Origin: Paraburkholderia sp. HP33-1
GTDB lineage: Bacteria; Pseudomonadota; Gammaproteobacteria; Burkholderiales; Burkholderiaceae
Length of the DNA: 64,000 nucleotides
Direction of reading: 5' to 3'
NCBI RefSeq assembly: GCF_021390595.1
Contig: NZ_JAJEJR010000001.1
Location: forward strand, 2,356,001-2,420,000
Part shown: positions 1 through 9,235 of the stretch, piece by piece
Position numbering within the stretch: the first letter of the stretch is position 1
Layout of the letters: every line of letters starts with the position of its first letter
Position numbers and translations under genes: made by a program
Notes under the pieces: model-generated
Told to the model about the DNA's origin: nothing
What the model saw: only the letters and a program-made list of their open reading frames with translations
Database searches by the model: none

Positions 1-1808
1 GGCGCGTTATGCGCGAAGTCGAAGCGGGTCTTGTCGGCGTCGACGAGCGAGCCCTTCTGCTGCACGTGCGAGCCGAGCACCTCGCGCAGCGCCTTGTGCA
101 TCAGGTGCGTGGCCGAGTGGTTGCGCGCCGTGCGGGCGCGGCGCACCGCGTCGATTTCCGCCTTCAGAACGTCGCCGACCTTCAGCGTGCCCTGCTCGAG
201 CGTGCCGTGATGGCCAACCACGTCGGCCTGGACCTTCAGCGTATCGACGACGGCAAAGCGCGTACTGGCGTTCGCGAGCACGCCCTGGTCGCCGACCTGC
301 CCGCCCGACTCCGCGTAGAACGGCGTGTGATCGAGCACGACGACCGCCTGCTGGCCGCCCCGCACCTGCTGCACCGACGCGCCGTCCACGTACAGCGCGA
401 TGACCTTCGCGTCGTCAAAGACGATTTCTTCGTAGCCGTGGAACGTGGTCTTCGCGCCCGAGTATTCGAGGCCCTGCGCCATCTTGAACTTGCCCGCCGC
501 GCGCGCCTGTTCGCGCTGACGCGCCATCGCATCGTCGAATGCGGCTTCGTCGACCGTCACTTCGCGCTCGCGGCAGACGTCCGCGGTCAGGTCGAGCGGG
601 AAGCCGTAGGTGTCGTGCAGCTTGAACGCGAGTTCGCCGTCGAGCGTCTTGCCGCCCTTCGCGTCCAGATCGGCCAACGCGGCTTCGAGAATCGACATGC
701 CGTGCTCGATCGTCTCGAAGAAGCGTTCTTCTTCCTGACGCAGCACGTCGGTCACGCGCTGCTCGGCCTGCTGCAGTTCGGGGTAGGCATCGCCCATTTG
801 CGCGACGAGGTCGGCGACCATGCGATGGAAGAACGAACCCTTCTTGCCGAGCTTGTAGCCGTGGCGGATCGCGCGGCGCACGATACGGCGCAGCACGTAG
901 CCGCGGCCTTCGTTGCCCGGAATCACGCCGTCGACGATCAGGAACGAGCACGCGCGGATGTGATCGGCGATCACCTTCAGCGAGTTGTTGCCGAGATCGG
1001 TCACACCGGTTTCGCGGCCAGCGGCCTTGATCAGCGCCTGGAACAGGTCGATCTCATAGTTGCTGTGTACGTGCTGCAGCACCGCCGCGATACGCTCGAG
1101 GCCCATGCCGGTGTCCACGCACTGCTTGGGCAGCGGCGTCATGTTGCCTTGCGCGTCGCGGCTGAACTGCATGAACACGAGATTCCAGATCTCGATGTAG
1201 CGGTCGCCGTCTTCCTCAGGCGATCCCGGAGGACCGCCCCACACGTCCGGGCCGTGGTCGAAGAAGATTTCCGAGCACGGGCCGCACGGACCGACGTCGG
1301 CCATCTGCCAGAAGTTGTCCGACGCGTAGCGCGCGCCCTTGTTGTCGCCGATGCGGATGATGCGCTCGACCGGCACGCCCACTTCCTTCGCCCAGATGTC
1401 GTGCGCTTCGTCGTCTTCCTGGTAGACGGTGACCCACAATTTCTCTTTGGGCAGCTTGTAGACCTCGGTCAGCAGTTCCCACGCGTAGTGGATCGCGTCG
1501 CGCTTGAAGTAGTCGCCGAACGAGAAGTTGCCGAGCATCTCGAAGAACGTGTGGTGACGCGCGGTGTAGCCGACGTTCTCGAGGTCGTTGTGCTTGCCGC
1601 CGGCACGCACGCTGCGCTGCGAGGTCGTGGCGCGCGCATACGGACGCGATTCCGCGCCGAGGAACACATCTTTGAACTGCACCATCCCCGAATTGGTGAA
1701 GAGCAGCGTCGGGTCGTTGCCGGGCACGAGGCTCGACGAACGGACAATCGTGTGGCCCTTCGATTCGAAGAACTTGAGGAATTTCTCGCGGATTTCAGCG
1801 GCTTTCAT
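1..1808 (-). CDS. alaS: Alanyl-tRNA synthetase, C-terminal part cut off by window edge
   Basis: Charges tRNA-Ala with alanine in the cytoplasm. The protein begins [20 protein letters not shown], typical of bacterial AlaS, and continues with the class II catalytic core (motif 2 region around [20 protein letters not shown]... and the [10 protein letters not shown] segment). Near the left edge, about residue 565, is the editing-domain zinc motif HSATHLMH. About 602 codons are visible; the family is usually 870-880 residues, so the rest of the editing and C-Ala domains lie to the left of position 1. The start is the ATG at 1808-1806. A TATAAT (minus strand, 1898-1893) lies upstream and may be its -10 element, though no good -35 was seen. 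The gene is divergent from the CoA transferase at 2129. Confidence 0.97.
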   Translation of the reverse strand, partial: MKAAEIREKFLKFFESKGHTIVRSSSLVPGNDPTLLFTNSGMVQFKDVFLGAESRPYARATTSQRSVRAGGKHNDLENVGYTARHHTFFEMLGNFSFGDYFKRDAIHYAWELLTEVYKLPKEKLWVTVYQEDDEAHDIWAKEVGVPVERIIRIGDNKGARYASDNFWQMADVGPCGPCSEIFFDHGPDVWGGPPGSPEEDGDRYIEIWNLVFMQFSRDAQGNMTPLPKQCVDTGMGLERIAAVLQHVHSNYEIDLFQALIKAAGRETGVTDLGNNSLKVIADHIRACSFLIVDGVIPGNEGRGYVLRRIVRRAIRHGYKLGKKGSFFHRMVADLVAQMGDAYPELQQAEQRVTDVLRQEEERFFETIEHGMSILEAALADLDAKGGKTLDGELAFKLHDTYGFPLDLTADVCREREVTVDEAAFDDAMARQREQARAAGKFKMAQGLEYSGAKTTFHGYEEIVFDDAKVIALYVDGASVQQVRGGQQAVVVLDHTPFYAESGGQVGDQGVLANASTRFAVVDTLKVQADVVGHHGTLEQGTLKVGDVLKAEIDAVRRARTARNHSATHLMHKALREVLGSHVQQKGSLVDADKTRFDFAHNA

Positions 1809-2128
1809 AGCGTGCGGGGGACGGTCCTGACGGTTCCTGACTGAGAATGGCGGTCGGAGAGATGCGCCAACTGTCTGTTTCTTAAACGACTGATTATACG
1901 GGATCGGCAAGCGCGCGCGGCACCGCACGCCGCCTGGCTGGCCATTCGGCCAGGGCGTGATAAGCCCGATGTGACGCTCGCGTGCCCCCCGTCCGATCAG
2001 CGCTATGACGTTCGGCCGACTGCGCCCGCACGCGGGAATCGCTTAAGATGACTTTCACGAATCTTCGCGCGAAACCACGCACGGCAGCTCGCGCTGCCGC
2101 CAGCCTACGTCAGGAGACATTCAACAAT
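1809..2128. promoter_or_regulatory. Divergent intergenic region alaS / CoA transferase
   Basis: This gap separates two divergent genes and should carry both promoters. A TATAAT on the minus strand at 1898-1893 is a candidate -10 for alaS. A short hairpin formed by GGCTGGCC and GGCCAG lies near 1935-1956. The only other clear signal is the Shine-Dalgarno CAGGAG at 2111-2116 for the downstream gene. No small ORF was convincing. Confidence 0.4.
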
Positions 2129-3349
2129 ATGGGCGCTCTCAGTCACATCCGCGTGCTGGATCTCACCCGCGTGCTCGCCGGCCCGTGGTGCGCGCAGACG
2201 CTTGCCGATTTCGGCGCCGACGTCATCAAGATCGAACGCCCCGAAGTCGGCGACGACACGCGTCACTGGGGGCCTCCGTATCTGAAAACACCGGACGGCG
2301 CGGACACGCGCGAAGCCGCCTACTATCTCGCGGCGAACCGCAACAAGCGCTCGGTCACGCTCGACATCGCGTCGGCCGAGGGCCAGCGGATCGTCCGCGA
2401 GCTGGCCGCACAAAGCGACGTGGTGTTGGAGAACTACAAGGTTGGACAGCTAAAGAAGTACGGCCTCGACTATGAATCGCTGAAGCAGGTGAAGCCCGAT
2501 CTGATCTACTGCTCGGTCACGGGCTTCGGGCAGACCGGCCCCTATGCGCAGCGCGCGGGCTACGACTTCATCGTGCAGGGCATCGGCGGCTTCATGAGCA
2601 TCACCGGCGAGCGCGACGGCCAGCCGGGCGGCGGCCCGCAGAAGGCCGGCGTCGCGATCGCCGATCTGATGACCGGCATGTATTCGACGATCGCCGTGCT
2701 GACCGCGCTCACGCACCGCGACCGCACGGGCGAAGGCCAATACATCGACATGGCGCTGCTCGACGTGCAGGTCGCGATGCTCGCCAACATGAACTCGAAC
2801 TACCTCGCGAGCGGCCAGCCGCCGGTGCGCTGGGGCAATGCGCATCCGAACATCGTGCCCTACCAGACCTTCCAGACGAGCGACGGCTGGATCATCGTCG
2901 CGGTCGGCAATGACGGGCAGTTCCGCAAGTTCGTCGAAGCGGGCGGCCGCCTCGAACTCGCAGACGACGACCGTTTCGCGACCAACCCCGCGCGCGTGCG
3001 CAACCGCGAACTGCTCGTGCCGATTCTCGCGGACATGGTCCGCCTGCAGGGCAAGCAGCAATGGATCGCGGCGCTCGAAGCGGCCGGCGTGCCTTGCGGG
3101 CCGATCAACAACATCGACGAGGTGTTCGAGAATGAGCAGGTGGTCGCGCGCGGTCTGCAGGTGGAGCTGCCGCATCCGTCGGGCGGCACGGTCAAGCTCG
3201 TGCGCAATCCGATCAACATGAGCGGCACGCCGCCGCAGGCGTTGAGCCATCCGCCGCTGCTCGGCGAGCATACCGAGCGCGTGCTGCGCGACGTGCTCGG
3301 CTATGACGCGCAAAAGATTGCGGAGCTGAAGGGGAAATCGGTGATCTGA
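2129..3349 (+). CDS. CaiB/BaiF (class III) CoA-transferase family protein
   Basis: Predicted to transfer CoA between organic acids (formyl-CoA transferase / CaiB family), in the cytoplasm. The 406-residue protein has the family's N-terminal hallmark LSHIRVLDLTRVLAGPWC, then FGADVIKIERPEVGDDTRHW, a NKRSVTLD segment, and GVAIADLMTGMYSTIAVL, followed by the C-terminal small domain ending PLLGEHTERVL. The start is ATG 2129 with CAGGAG 12 bases upstream; the reading frame extends further upstream but that part resembles no family member. It stands alone between divergent alaS and convergent ggt. The acyl substrate cannot be told from sequence; succinyl-CoA-dependent dicarboxylate activation is common for this subgroup in Burkholderiales (inference). 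Confidence 0.9.
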   Translation: MGALSHIRVLDLTRVLAGPWCAQTLADFGADVIKIERPEVGDDTRHWGPPYLKTPDGADTREAAYYLAANRNKRSVTLDIASAEGQRIVRELAAQSDVVLENYKVGQLKKYGLDYESLKQVKPDLIYCSVTGFGQTGPYAQRAGYDFIVQGIGGFMSITGERDGQPGGGPQKAGVAIADLMTGMYSTIAVLTALTHRDRTGEGQYIDMALLDVQVAMLANMNSNYLASGQPPVRWGNAHPNIVPYQTFQTSDGWIIVAVGNDGQFRKFVEAGGRLELADDDRFATNPARVRNRELLVPILADMVRLQGKQQWIAALEAAGVPCGPINNIDEVFENEQVVARGLQVELPHPSGGTVKLVRNPINMSGTPPQALSHPPLLGEHTERVLRDVLGYDAQKIAELKGKSVI

Positions 3350-3396
3350 TCGCCGCGGCCGCTATCGGGCTCGCGCGCAATAGTCCGGCGGGCCGT

Positions 3397-5196
3397 CTAC
3401 CGTATCACGCGTGCCACGCCGGCACCACGCGGATCGCTGGCGGGCTCGGGTGTCGTGCCGTTCACGCGGATCATCTGCACGTCGCCGTTGAACGACTGCT
3501 GCTCGACCGTGTAACCCAGCGCCTTCAGTTGCTCGGCAAGCTCGTCCGGCGCGGGACGGTACGGCTCGAAGTAGATCGTCTTTTGCGGCAGCAGCTGATG
3601 GTGGAATCGCATCGCGGCGAGCGCGTCCGTCGGCTGCATGTCGAAATCGTACAGATTCGTCATCACCTGGAAGATCGTCGTCAGAATGCGCGAGCCGCCG
3701 GGCGTGCCGATCGCGAGCGCGATCTTGCCGTCCTTCAGCAGCAGCGTGGGCGTCATCGACGAAATCGGGCGGCGGCCCGGCGCGATCACGTTCACTTCCG
3801 CATCGGCGACGCCCGGTGCCGAGGCCGTGCCCGCCGTACCCGCGCCCGACGGCTTGATCACGAAATCGTCCATCGCGTCGTTCAGCAGGAACCCGCCGCC
3901 GTCCGCCACGACACCCGAGCCGAAATCGCCGTTCAGCGTGTAGGTGTTCGACACCGCGTTGCCCCACTTGTCGACCACCGAGAAATGCGTGGTCTGCGCC
4001 TTTTCCGTCTGAGCAGACGTGTCGAGGCCAGGCCTCACCGTCACAGTGCCGGGCGCTTCGTCGGCCTTGACTTCGGCCGCGCGTTGCGCGAGGTAGGCGT
4101 CGTCGATCAGCTTCGCGGCCGGCACGGGCGAAGCGTCCGGATCGCCGATATAGCGTTGCCGGTCCGCGAACACGCGGTCCTCGATTTGCGCGATCAGATG
4201 GATGTACGGCGCCGAATTCAGCGCGAGACCGTCGAACGCCGGCTGCAGATCGGTCCGCATCTTCAGCATCTGGATCAGGCCGATGCCGCCCGAGCCAGGC
4301 GGCGGTGCGGTGATCACACGGTAGCCCTGCCAGTCGGCGGCGAGCGGCTCGCGCCACACCGCCTTGTACTGGCTCAGATCCTGGCTGGTGATCAGGCCGT
4401 GGCCGTACATCTGCGTGGCGATCATCCCGGCCGTGCGGCCCTCGTAGAACTCGCGGCCGCCGTCGCTCGCGATCCGCCCGAGTGTCTGCGCGAGTTCCGG
4501 CTGGCGCAGCGTCGTACCTGCCTTCAGGTTCGCGAAATAGGCGTCGAAGTTGGTCTTGCCGGCGAAATTCTTCGCGGCCGCGTCGTGGCGCTGCTGCAGC
4601 CGCGGATCGACCTGGAAGCCGTCGCTCGCGTAGTGGATCGCGGGCGCGAGCACCTGCTTCCATTTGAGCTTGCCGAAGCGCCGCTGGGCTTCCCACATGC
4701 CGTCGACGGTGCCCGGCACCGCCACCGCGCGATGACCCACCGTGCTCATGCCCGGCACCACGTTGCCCTTGTCGTCGAGATACATGTCGCGGGTCGCCTG
4801 CTGCGGCGCGCGCTCGCGATAGTCGAGAAAATACGGCTTGCCGTCGACCAGCAGCGTCATGAAACCGCCGCCGCCGAGGTTGCCCGCGTCGGGCCGCGTG
4901 ACGGCAAGCGTGAAGGCCATCGCGACCGCGGCATCGACCGCGTTGCCGCCTGCGGCGAAGATCTGCTGCGCGGTGTCGGCGCTGTAGCTATCGGGCGCGG
5001 CGACGGCGGATGCGTCGAGCGCCGGCTTTGGCGGCGGCGTTTTCGCGAGAGCCGGAAAAGGCGCGGCGAGATTCGCGGCGAGCGCGACAAACCACGCCGA
5101 AGCAAGCGCAACGCGGCGGGTTCGGCAAGAAAAGCGGGCGCTAGCCAAAGCGCAGGCGAATGGCGCGTGCAACGCGCCGTGCGTCGGGACAGACAT
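3397..5196 (-). CDS. ggt: Gamma-glutamyltransferase precursor
   Basis: Hydrolyses or transfers the gamma-glutamyl group of glutathione in the periplasm. The 599-residue precursor has a signal sequence (cleavage probably after PFPALA, about residue 40), the N-terminal block SYSADTAQQIFAAGGNAVDA, then NLGGGGFM. The autoprocessing nucleophile is the first Thr of TTHFSVVDKWGNAVSNTYTL (about residue 400), which becomes the N-terminus of the small subunit; further on come the glycine-rich GSRILTTIFQV and the C-terminal NGTTPEPASDPRGAGVARV. The ATG at 5196 was chosen because a GGAG lies 9 bases upstream and the length then matches the family. The frame is open further upstream to 5571, but that part is arginine-rich shadow sequence. 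The gene is divergent from glnS. Confidence 0.93.
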   Translation of the reverse strand: MSVPTHGALHAPFACALASARFSCRTRRVALASAWFVALAANLAAPFPALAKTPPPKPALDASAVAAPDSYSADTAQQIFAAGGNAVDAAVAMAFTLAVTRPDAGNLGGGGFMTLLVDGKPYFLDYRERAPQQATRDMYLDDKGNVVPGMSTVGHRAVAVPGTVDGMWEAQRRFGKLKWKQVLAPAIHYASDGFQVDPRLQQRHDAAAKNFAGKTNFDAYFANLKAGTTLRQPELAQTLGRIASDGGREFYEGRTAGMIATQMYGHGLITSQDLSQYKAVWREPLAADWQGYRVITAPPPGSGGIGLIQMLKMRTDLQPAFDGLALNSAPYIHLIAQIEDRVFADRQRYIGDPDASPVPAAKLIDDAYLAQRAAEVKADEAPGTVTVRPGLDTSAQTEKAQTTHFSVVDKWGNAVSNTYTLNGDFGSGVVADGGGFLLNDAMDDFVIKPSGAGTAGTASAPGVADAEVNVIAPGRRPISSMTPTLLLKDGKIALAIGTPGGSRILTTIFQVMTNLYDFDMQPTDALAAMRFHHQLLPQKTIYFEPYRPAPDELAEQLKALGYTVEQQSFNGDVQMIRVNGTTPEPASDPRGAGVARVIR

Positions 5197-5491
5197 CCGA
5201 GAAAACTCCGGCAACGTGGCCAGCATGGCGCACGAACGGCGGCGCTCAGTGCAAGCCGACAAGGGACCGCGCGAACGGCTGGGGTAACCGCGCCCGCGCG
5301 CAGGTCCGGGACAGCGCGCGGGTCGCGCGCAGCAGCGCATCCTAAGTCGCCGCGTTGCGCGCCGCCAACCCGTTTTACCTCCTGTTACAGCCCGGTGCGC
5401 GCCCCAAGCGACTGCCGCGAGCGGGCTCGTCAGGTAGAATTGAAGCCTAAGCGGGCGCATTGCGCGCCCCCACAGACTCTCACCTTCTCGC

Positions 5492-7201
5492 ATGAATACC
5501 GAACGCAACGACGCGCCCGCGGCATCCAATTTCATCCGCAACATCATCGACGACGACAACCGTACCGGCAAATGGAGCCAGCGCGTCGAAACGCGCTTCC
5601 CGCCGGAGCCGAACGGCTATCTGCATATCGGTCACGCGAAGAGCATCTGCCTGAACTTCGGCGTCGCGCGCAGCTACGGCGGCGTGTGCCATCTGCGCTT
5701 CGACGACACCAATCCGGAGAAGGAGAGCGTCGAGTACGTCGAGTCGATCATCGACTCGGTGCGCTGGCTCGGCTTCGAGTGGCAAAAGGACCGCACCGAG
5801 CATCTGTACTACGCGAGCGACTATTACGACAAGCTGTACGAGTTCGCCGAGCTGCTGATCCAGCGCGGCAAGGCGTATGTGGATAGCCAGTCGGCCGAGG
5901 AAATCCGCTTGAACCGCGGCTCGGCCACCCAGGTCGGTACGCCGTCGCGCTTCCGTGAGCGCCCGGTCGAGGAAAACCTCGACCTGTTCCGCCGCATGAA
6001 AGCGGGCGAGTTCAAGGAAGGCGAGCACGTGCTGCGTGCGAAGATCGACATGTCGTCGCCGAACTTCAACATGCGCGACCCGGTCATCTACCGCATTCGC
6101 TTCGCGCATCACTACCGTACCGGCGACGCCTGGTGCGTGTACCCGATGTACGACTACACGCACTGCATCTCGGACGCGCTTGAAAACATCACGCATTCGC
6201 TGTGCACGCTCGAGTTCGAAGACCACCGGCCGCTCTACGACTGGATCCTGAACGAGCTCGCCGAAGCCGGCATCTTCAAGCGTCCGCTGCCGCAGCAAAT
6301 CGAGTTTTCACGCCTGAACCTGACCTATGCGATCACCAGCAAGCGCAAGCTGCTGCAACTCGTCAACGAAGGCCATGTGGACGGCTGGGACGACCCGCGC
6401 ATGCCGACCATCGTCGGCGTGCGCCGGCGCGGCTTCACGCCCGAGTCGATCCAGTTGTTCTGCGAGCGCATCGGCGTGACCAAGGTCGACTCATGGATCG
6501 ACATGAGCGTGTTCGAAGGCGCGCTGCGCGACGACCTCGACGCGAAGGCGCCGCGCACCGTCGCCGTGCTCGACCCGGTCAAGCTGATCATCGACAACTT
6601 CCCCGAAAACCTGACCGAGCCGTGCCACGCGCCGGTGCATCCGCATCATCCGGAACACGGCATGCGCGAGTTCCCGATTTCGCGCGAGCTGTGGATCGAG
6701 CGCGAGGACTTCACGGAGACGCCGCCGAAGGGCTATTTCCGCCTGTTCCCGGGCAACAAGGTGCGCCTGCGCTACGGCTATGTGATCGAATGCACGCACG
6801 CGGACAAGGACGAGAACGGCAACGTCGTCGCGGTGCATTGCAACTACTTCCCGGACAGCAAATCGGGCACCGAAGGCGCGAACAACTACAAGGTCAAGGG
6901 CAACATCCACTGGGTCAGCGCGGCGGCCGCGTGCCCGGCGGAAGTGCGCATCTACGACCGGCTGTTCAAGGAAGCGCAACCGGACGCCGGCGGACGCGAC
7001 TTCCTCGAAGCGCTGAATCCGGACTCGAAGCGCGTGGTCCAGGCCTACCTCGAAACCGGCGCGCGTCATGCGCTGCCGGAGCAGCGCTACCAGTTCGAGC
7101 GCCACGGCTACTTCGTCGCCGACCGCGTCGATTCGAAGCCGGGTAGGCCCGTATTCAACCGCATCGTCAGTCTGCGCGACAGTTGGGGCAAGCCGGCGTA
7201 A
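5492..7201 (+). CDS. glnS: Glutaminyl-tRNA synthetase
   Basis: Attaches glutamine to tRNA-Gln. The 569-residue protein has the class I HIGH motif at residues 45-48 (PPEPNGYLHIGHAKS), the conserved NFGVARSYGGVCHLRFDDTN block, a KMSKS-equivalent ITSKRKL near residue 280, and the two C-terminal anticodon-binding beta-barrel regions. The length is slightly above E. coli GlnS (554). The first ATG in frame is used although no clear Shine-Dalgarno precedes it. Direct glutaminylation implies that a GatCAB route is not needed for tRNA-Gln, which fits beta- and gammaproteobacteria. The gene is transcribed alone and divergently from ggt. Confidence 0.97.
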   Translation: MNTERNDAPAASNFIRNIIDDDNRTGKWSQRVETRFPPEPNGYLHIGHAKSICLNFGVARSYGGVCHLRFDDTNPEKESVEYVESIIDSVRWLGFEWQKDRTEHLYYASDYYDKLYEFAELLIQRGKAYVDSQSAEEIRLNRGSATQVGTPSRFRERPVEENLDLFRRMKAGEFKEGEHVLRAKIDMSSPNFNMRDPVIYRIRFAHHYRTGDAWCVYPMYDYTHCISDALENITHSLCTLEFEDHRPLYDWILNELAEAGIFKRPLPQQIEFSRLNLTYAITSKRKLLQLVNEGHVDGWDDPRMPTIVGVRRRGFTPESIQLFCERIGVTKVDSWIDMSVFEGALRDDLDAKAPRTVAVLDPVKLIIDNFPENLTEPCHAPVHPHHPEHGMREFPISRELWIEREDFTETPPKGYFRLFPGNKVRLRYGYVIECTHADKDENGNVVAVHCNYFPDSKSGTEGANNYKVKGNIHWVSAAAACPAEVRIYDRLFKEAQPDAGGRDFLEALNPDSKRVVQAYLETGARHALPEQRYQFERHGYFVADRVDSKPGRPVFNRIVSLRDSWGKPA

Positions 7202-7305
7202 GCATGTGCCAGCGACGTCCCGAGGCTGCCGGCCCATCCAGGTTGGATGATGTTCGATCGACACTCACTGCGCGCTCGCGGGAGCGCGCTGGTCCGGGAG
7301 GTCCG

Positions 7306-8286
7306 ATGAAAGTTGCAGCCCTCCGCGGGGAACGGACTGAGGGCATCGTTCGCATCGTCCGGCGCCCGCCTTTCTCGCGGCTCGTGCGCGGCACGCACAG
7401 CGTGCTGCTTGCGCTGGCCGCTTGCGGCGCGCTCGCGTTCGCCGGTGCCGCCCGCGCGGACGAACTGACCGGCACGCTGAGAAAGATCCACGACGACGGC
7501 GTCGTCGTGCTCGGTGTGCGTGAGGCGTCGATCCCGTTCTCGTACTTCGACGGCGGGCGCACGGTCGGCTACTCGCAGGCGATCGCCATGCAGATCGTCG
7601 ATGAAATCAGGAAAACGCTCAGCATGCCGCAGCTGCGGGTTCACGAAGTCACGGTGACGTCGTCGAACCGCACGCCCATGCTGCTCAACAGCCAGATCGA
7701 CCTCGAATGTGGCTCGACCACACACACGGTCGAGCGCGAAAACGTCGCCGCGTTCTCCGACAGCATTTTCCAGTACGCGGTGCGCATGATTACGCGCAAG
7801 AACAGCGGCATCACCGATTTCGCCGATCTGGCCGGCAAGCCGGTCGTGACGACCGCGGGCACGTCCGACGAGCGCCTGCTGCGCAGCCTCAATACCGACA
7901 AGCAGCTGAACATGCGCATCATGAGCGTGCGCGACCATCAGGACGCATTCAACGCGATGAAGGAAGGCCATGCGGTCGCGTTCGTGATGGACGAGCCGAT
8001 CGTCTACGGCTTCAAGGCGACCGACCCGCATTCGGACGATTTCATCGTGACAGGCACGCCCCTCGGCTACGAGGTTTATGCGTGCATGTTCCGTAAGGGC
8101 GACGAGCCATTCCGCGCGCTCGTGAACCGCGTGATCGCGCACTCGCAAACGTCGGGCGACGCCGAGCGTCTCTACAGACTATGGTTCACGCAGCCGATTC
8201 CGCCGCACGGCATCAACGTCAATTTCCCGCTGTCGGAGCAGAACCGCGCGTTGTTCGCGCATCCGAACGACCGCGCGCTCGATTGA
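7306..8286 (+). CDS. gltI: Glutamate/aspartate ABC transporter periplasmic binding protein (GltI-like)
   Basis: Captures acidic amino acids in the periplasm for an ABC importer. The 326-residue precursor has a signal sequence with an unusually long n-region, ending ALAFAGAARA (cleavage about residue 51). The mature part follows E. coli GltI closely: LRKIHDDGVVVLGVREASIP, ECGSTTHTVERENVAAFSD, NMRIMSVRDHQDAFNAM, YACMFRKGDEPF and a C-terminus with PIPPHGINVNFPLSEQNRAL. The start ATG 7306 has GGGAGG 5 bases upstream. No membrane permease or ATPase gene is next to it; the next gene is a convergent NUDIX hydrolase, so it is an orphan binding protein that must pair with a transporter elsewhere. Confidence 0.9.
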   Translation: MKVAALRGERTEGIVRIVRRPPFSRLVRGTHSVLLALAACGALAFAGAARADELTGTLRKIHDDGVVVLGVREASIPFSYFDGGRTVGYSQAIAMQIVDEIRKTLSMPQLRVHEVTVTSSNRTPMLLNSQIDLECGSTTHTVERENVAAFSDSIFQYAVRMITRKNSGITDFADLAGKPVVTTAGTSDERLLRSLNTDKQLNMRIMSVRDHQDAFNAMKEGHAVAFVMDEPIVYGFKATDPHSDDFIVTGTPLGYEVYACMFRKGDEPFRALVNRVIAHSQTSGDAERLYRLWFTQPIPPHGINVNFPLSEQNRALFAHPNDRALD

Positions 8287-8302
8287 AGGCGGCGTGCGCC
8301 GT

Positions 8303-8752
8303 CTATAGCGACCGGTGCAACTGCGCGAGCGACAGCGTCGTCTCGAAGAGCTGTGTCAGACTGCGGCTCGCATAGCGCGGGATTTCATCGACCGACACCC
8401 AGCGGTAGTCGTCCATTTCGGGGATCAGCGTGCCGTCCGAGCGGCGCGGAAACAGCGACGTGCAGGTGCACGTGCTGAGGTCGAGTTCGTCGGCGCTCGC
8501 ACGCGCTGCGAACAGATGCAGGTCCTTGTCGCGGCGGTAGACAAACAGGCCGAGATCCTTCAGGCGACCGGCCCCGAGCGCGATGCCGGTTTCCTCGACC
8601 ATCTCGCGCAGCGCGGTCACGTACGGCGCTTCGCCGTCCTCGCCATGTCCTTTCGGAATATCCCAGTGGGTCGTTTCGGTTGCGTGCGCGAGCAGAACGC
8701 GACCGTCGGGATCGAGCAGCACGATCCCACACGAGACGACTCGTGGGCTCAT
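8303..8752 (-). CDS. NUDIX hydrolase
   Basis: Predicted to hydrolyse a nucleoside diphosphate linked to another moiety. The 149-residue protein begins MSPRVVSCGIVLLDPDGRVL and carries a full Nudix box (G-x5-E-x7-REMVEETGI, residues about 35-57, starting GHGEDGEAPYV). The WDIPKGHG segment is typical of the bis(5'-nucleosyl)-tetraphosphatase / YfaO-like branch, but the substrate is not certain. The ATG at 8752 overlaps the stop codon of the upstream small periplasmic gene (ATGA), so the two are probably translationally coupled; longer in-frame starts would run deep into that gene. Confidence 0.85.
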   Translation of the reverse strand: MSPRVVSCGIVLLDPDGRVLLAHATETTHWDIPKGHGEDGEAPYVTALREMVEETGIALGAGRLKDLGLFVYRRDKDLHLFAARASADELDLSTCTCTSLFPRRSDGTLIPEMDDYRWVSVDEIPRYASRSLTQLFETTLSLAQLHRSL

Positions 8753-9132
8753 CGCTTCTGCAGTTGCCAGGCGCCGCCTTCCTTGCAGAAGTTCGGACGC
8801 AGATTCATCGATTGCCCTTTCGCATTGAGTACGACGCCGAGGATGCGGCAAGTGCGCCCGCCTTCGGTCGAGGTGCTGTCCATCGTGATGGTCGCGTCGA
8901 TCTTCACGCTGTTGCCTGTGCCGTCGTTGACCCACGTGAAGCTCTCGCCGTCCTTCCTGTCATTGAGCGCGCTCATGACCGCATACTTGATCGAATCGTT
9001 GTCGCGCTGTTTCATGTAGGTGATCGGCGTGTCGTTCAGAAAGGCGAGGTTCGCCGCTTGCGCACCGATCGCCGTGCCGAGCAGCAGGCTCGCGGCACTG
9101 AGGTGGAACAGCACACGGGTTCGCGTCGACAT
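8749..9132 (-). CDS. Small secreted protein, surface-antigen-like C-terminal domain
   Basis: A 127-residue precursor with a clear signal peptide (cleavage after AIGAQA, residue 26). The mature part has FTWVNDGTGNSVKI, GGRTCRILGVVL and PNFCKEGGAWQL: a W..N..TG, G..CR and C...G.W pattern reminiscent of the C-terminal region of 17-kDa/RT0821-type bacterial surface antigens. That family link is inferred from pattern only. Two cysteines could form a disulfide in the periplasm. Its stop codon overlaps the start of the NUDIX gene by 4 bases (ATGA), giving a two-gene unit. Function unknown. Confidence 0.75.
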   Translation of the reverse strand: MSTRTRVLFHLSAASLLLGTAIGAQAANLAFLNDTPITYMKQRDNDSIKYAVMSALNDRKDGESFTWVNDGTGNSVKIDATITMDSTSTEGGRTCRILGVVLNAKGQSMNLRPNFCKEGGAWQLQKR

Positions 9133-9235
9133 GCAGGACTCTCCTCGAAGTGTGCACGGCGCACGGCGGCGCGCGGCGGCTTCTGATCAAGACCTCAAAA
9201 GCATAGCATGCACACTTTGCGAGACAGCACGGCCA

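Noticed and set aside
9..1844. Long plus-strand ORF (611 codons) opposite alaS
   Set aside because: It lies exactly antisense to alaS and its protein is a His/Arg/Val/Ala-rich shadow typical of GC-rich genomes. Similar long antisense ORFs over ggt, MCP, ppx, ppk1, glmM, carB and otsA were rejected for the same reason.
3529..5886. 785-codon plus-strand ORF opposite ggt, running into glnS
   Set aside because: Shadow of ggt; composition is arginine-rich low-information sequence, and it overlaps the true glnS start region.
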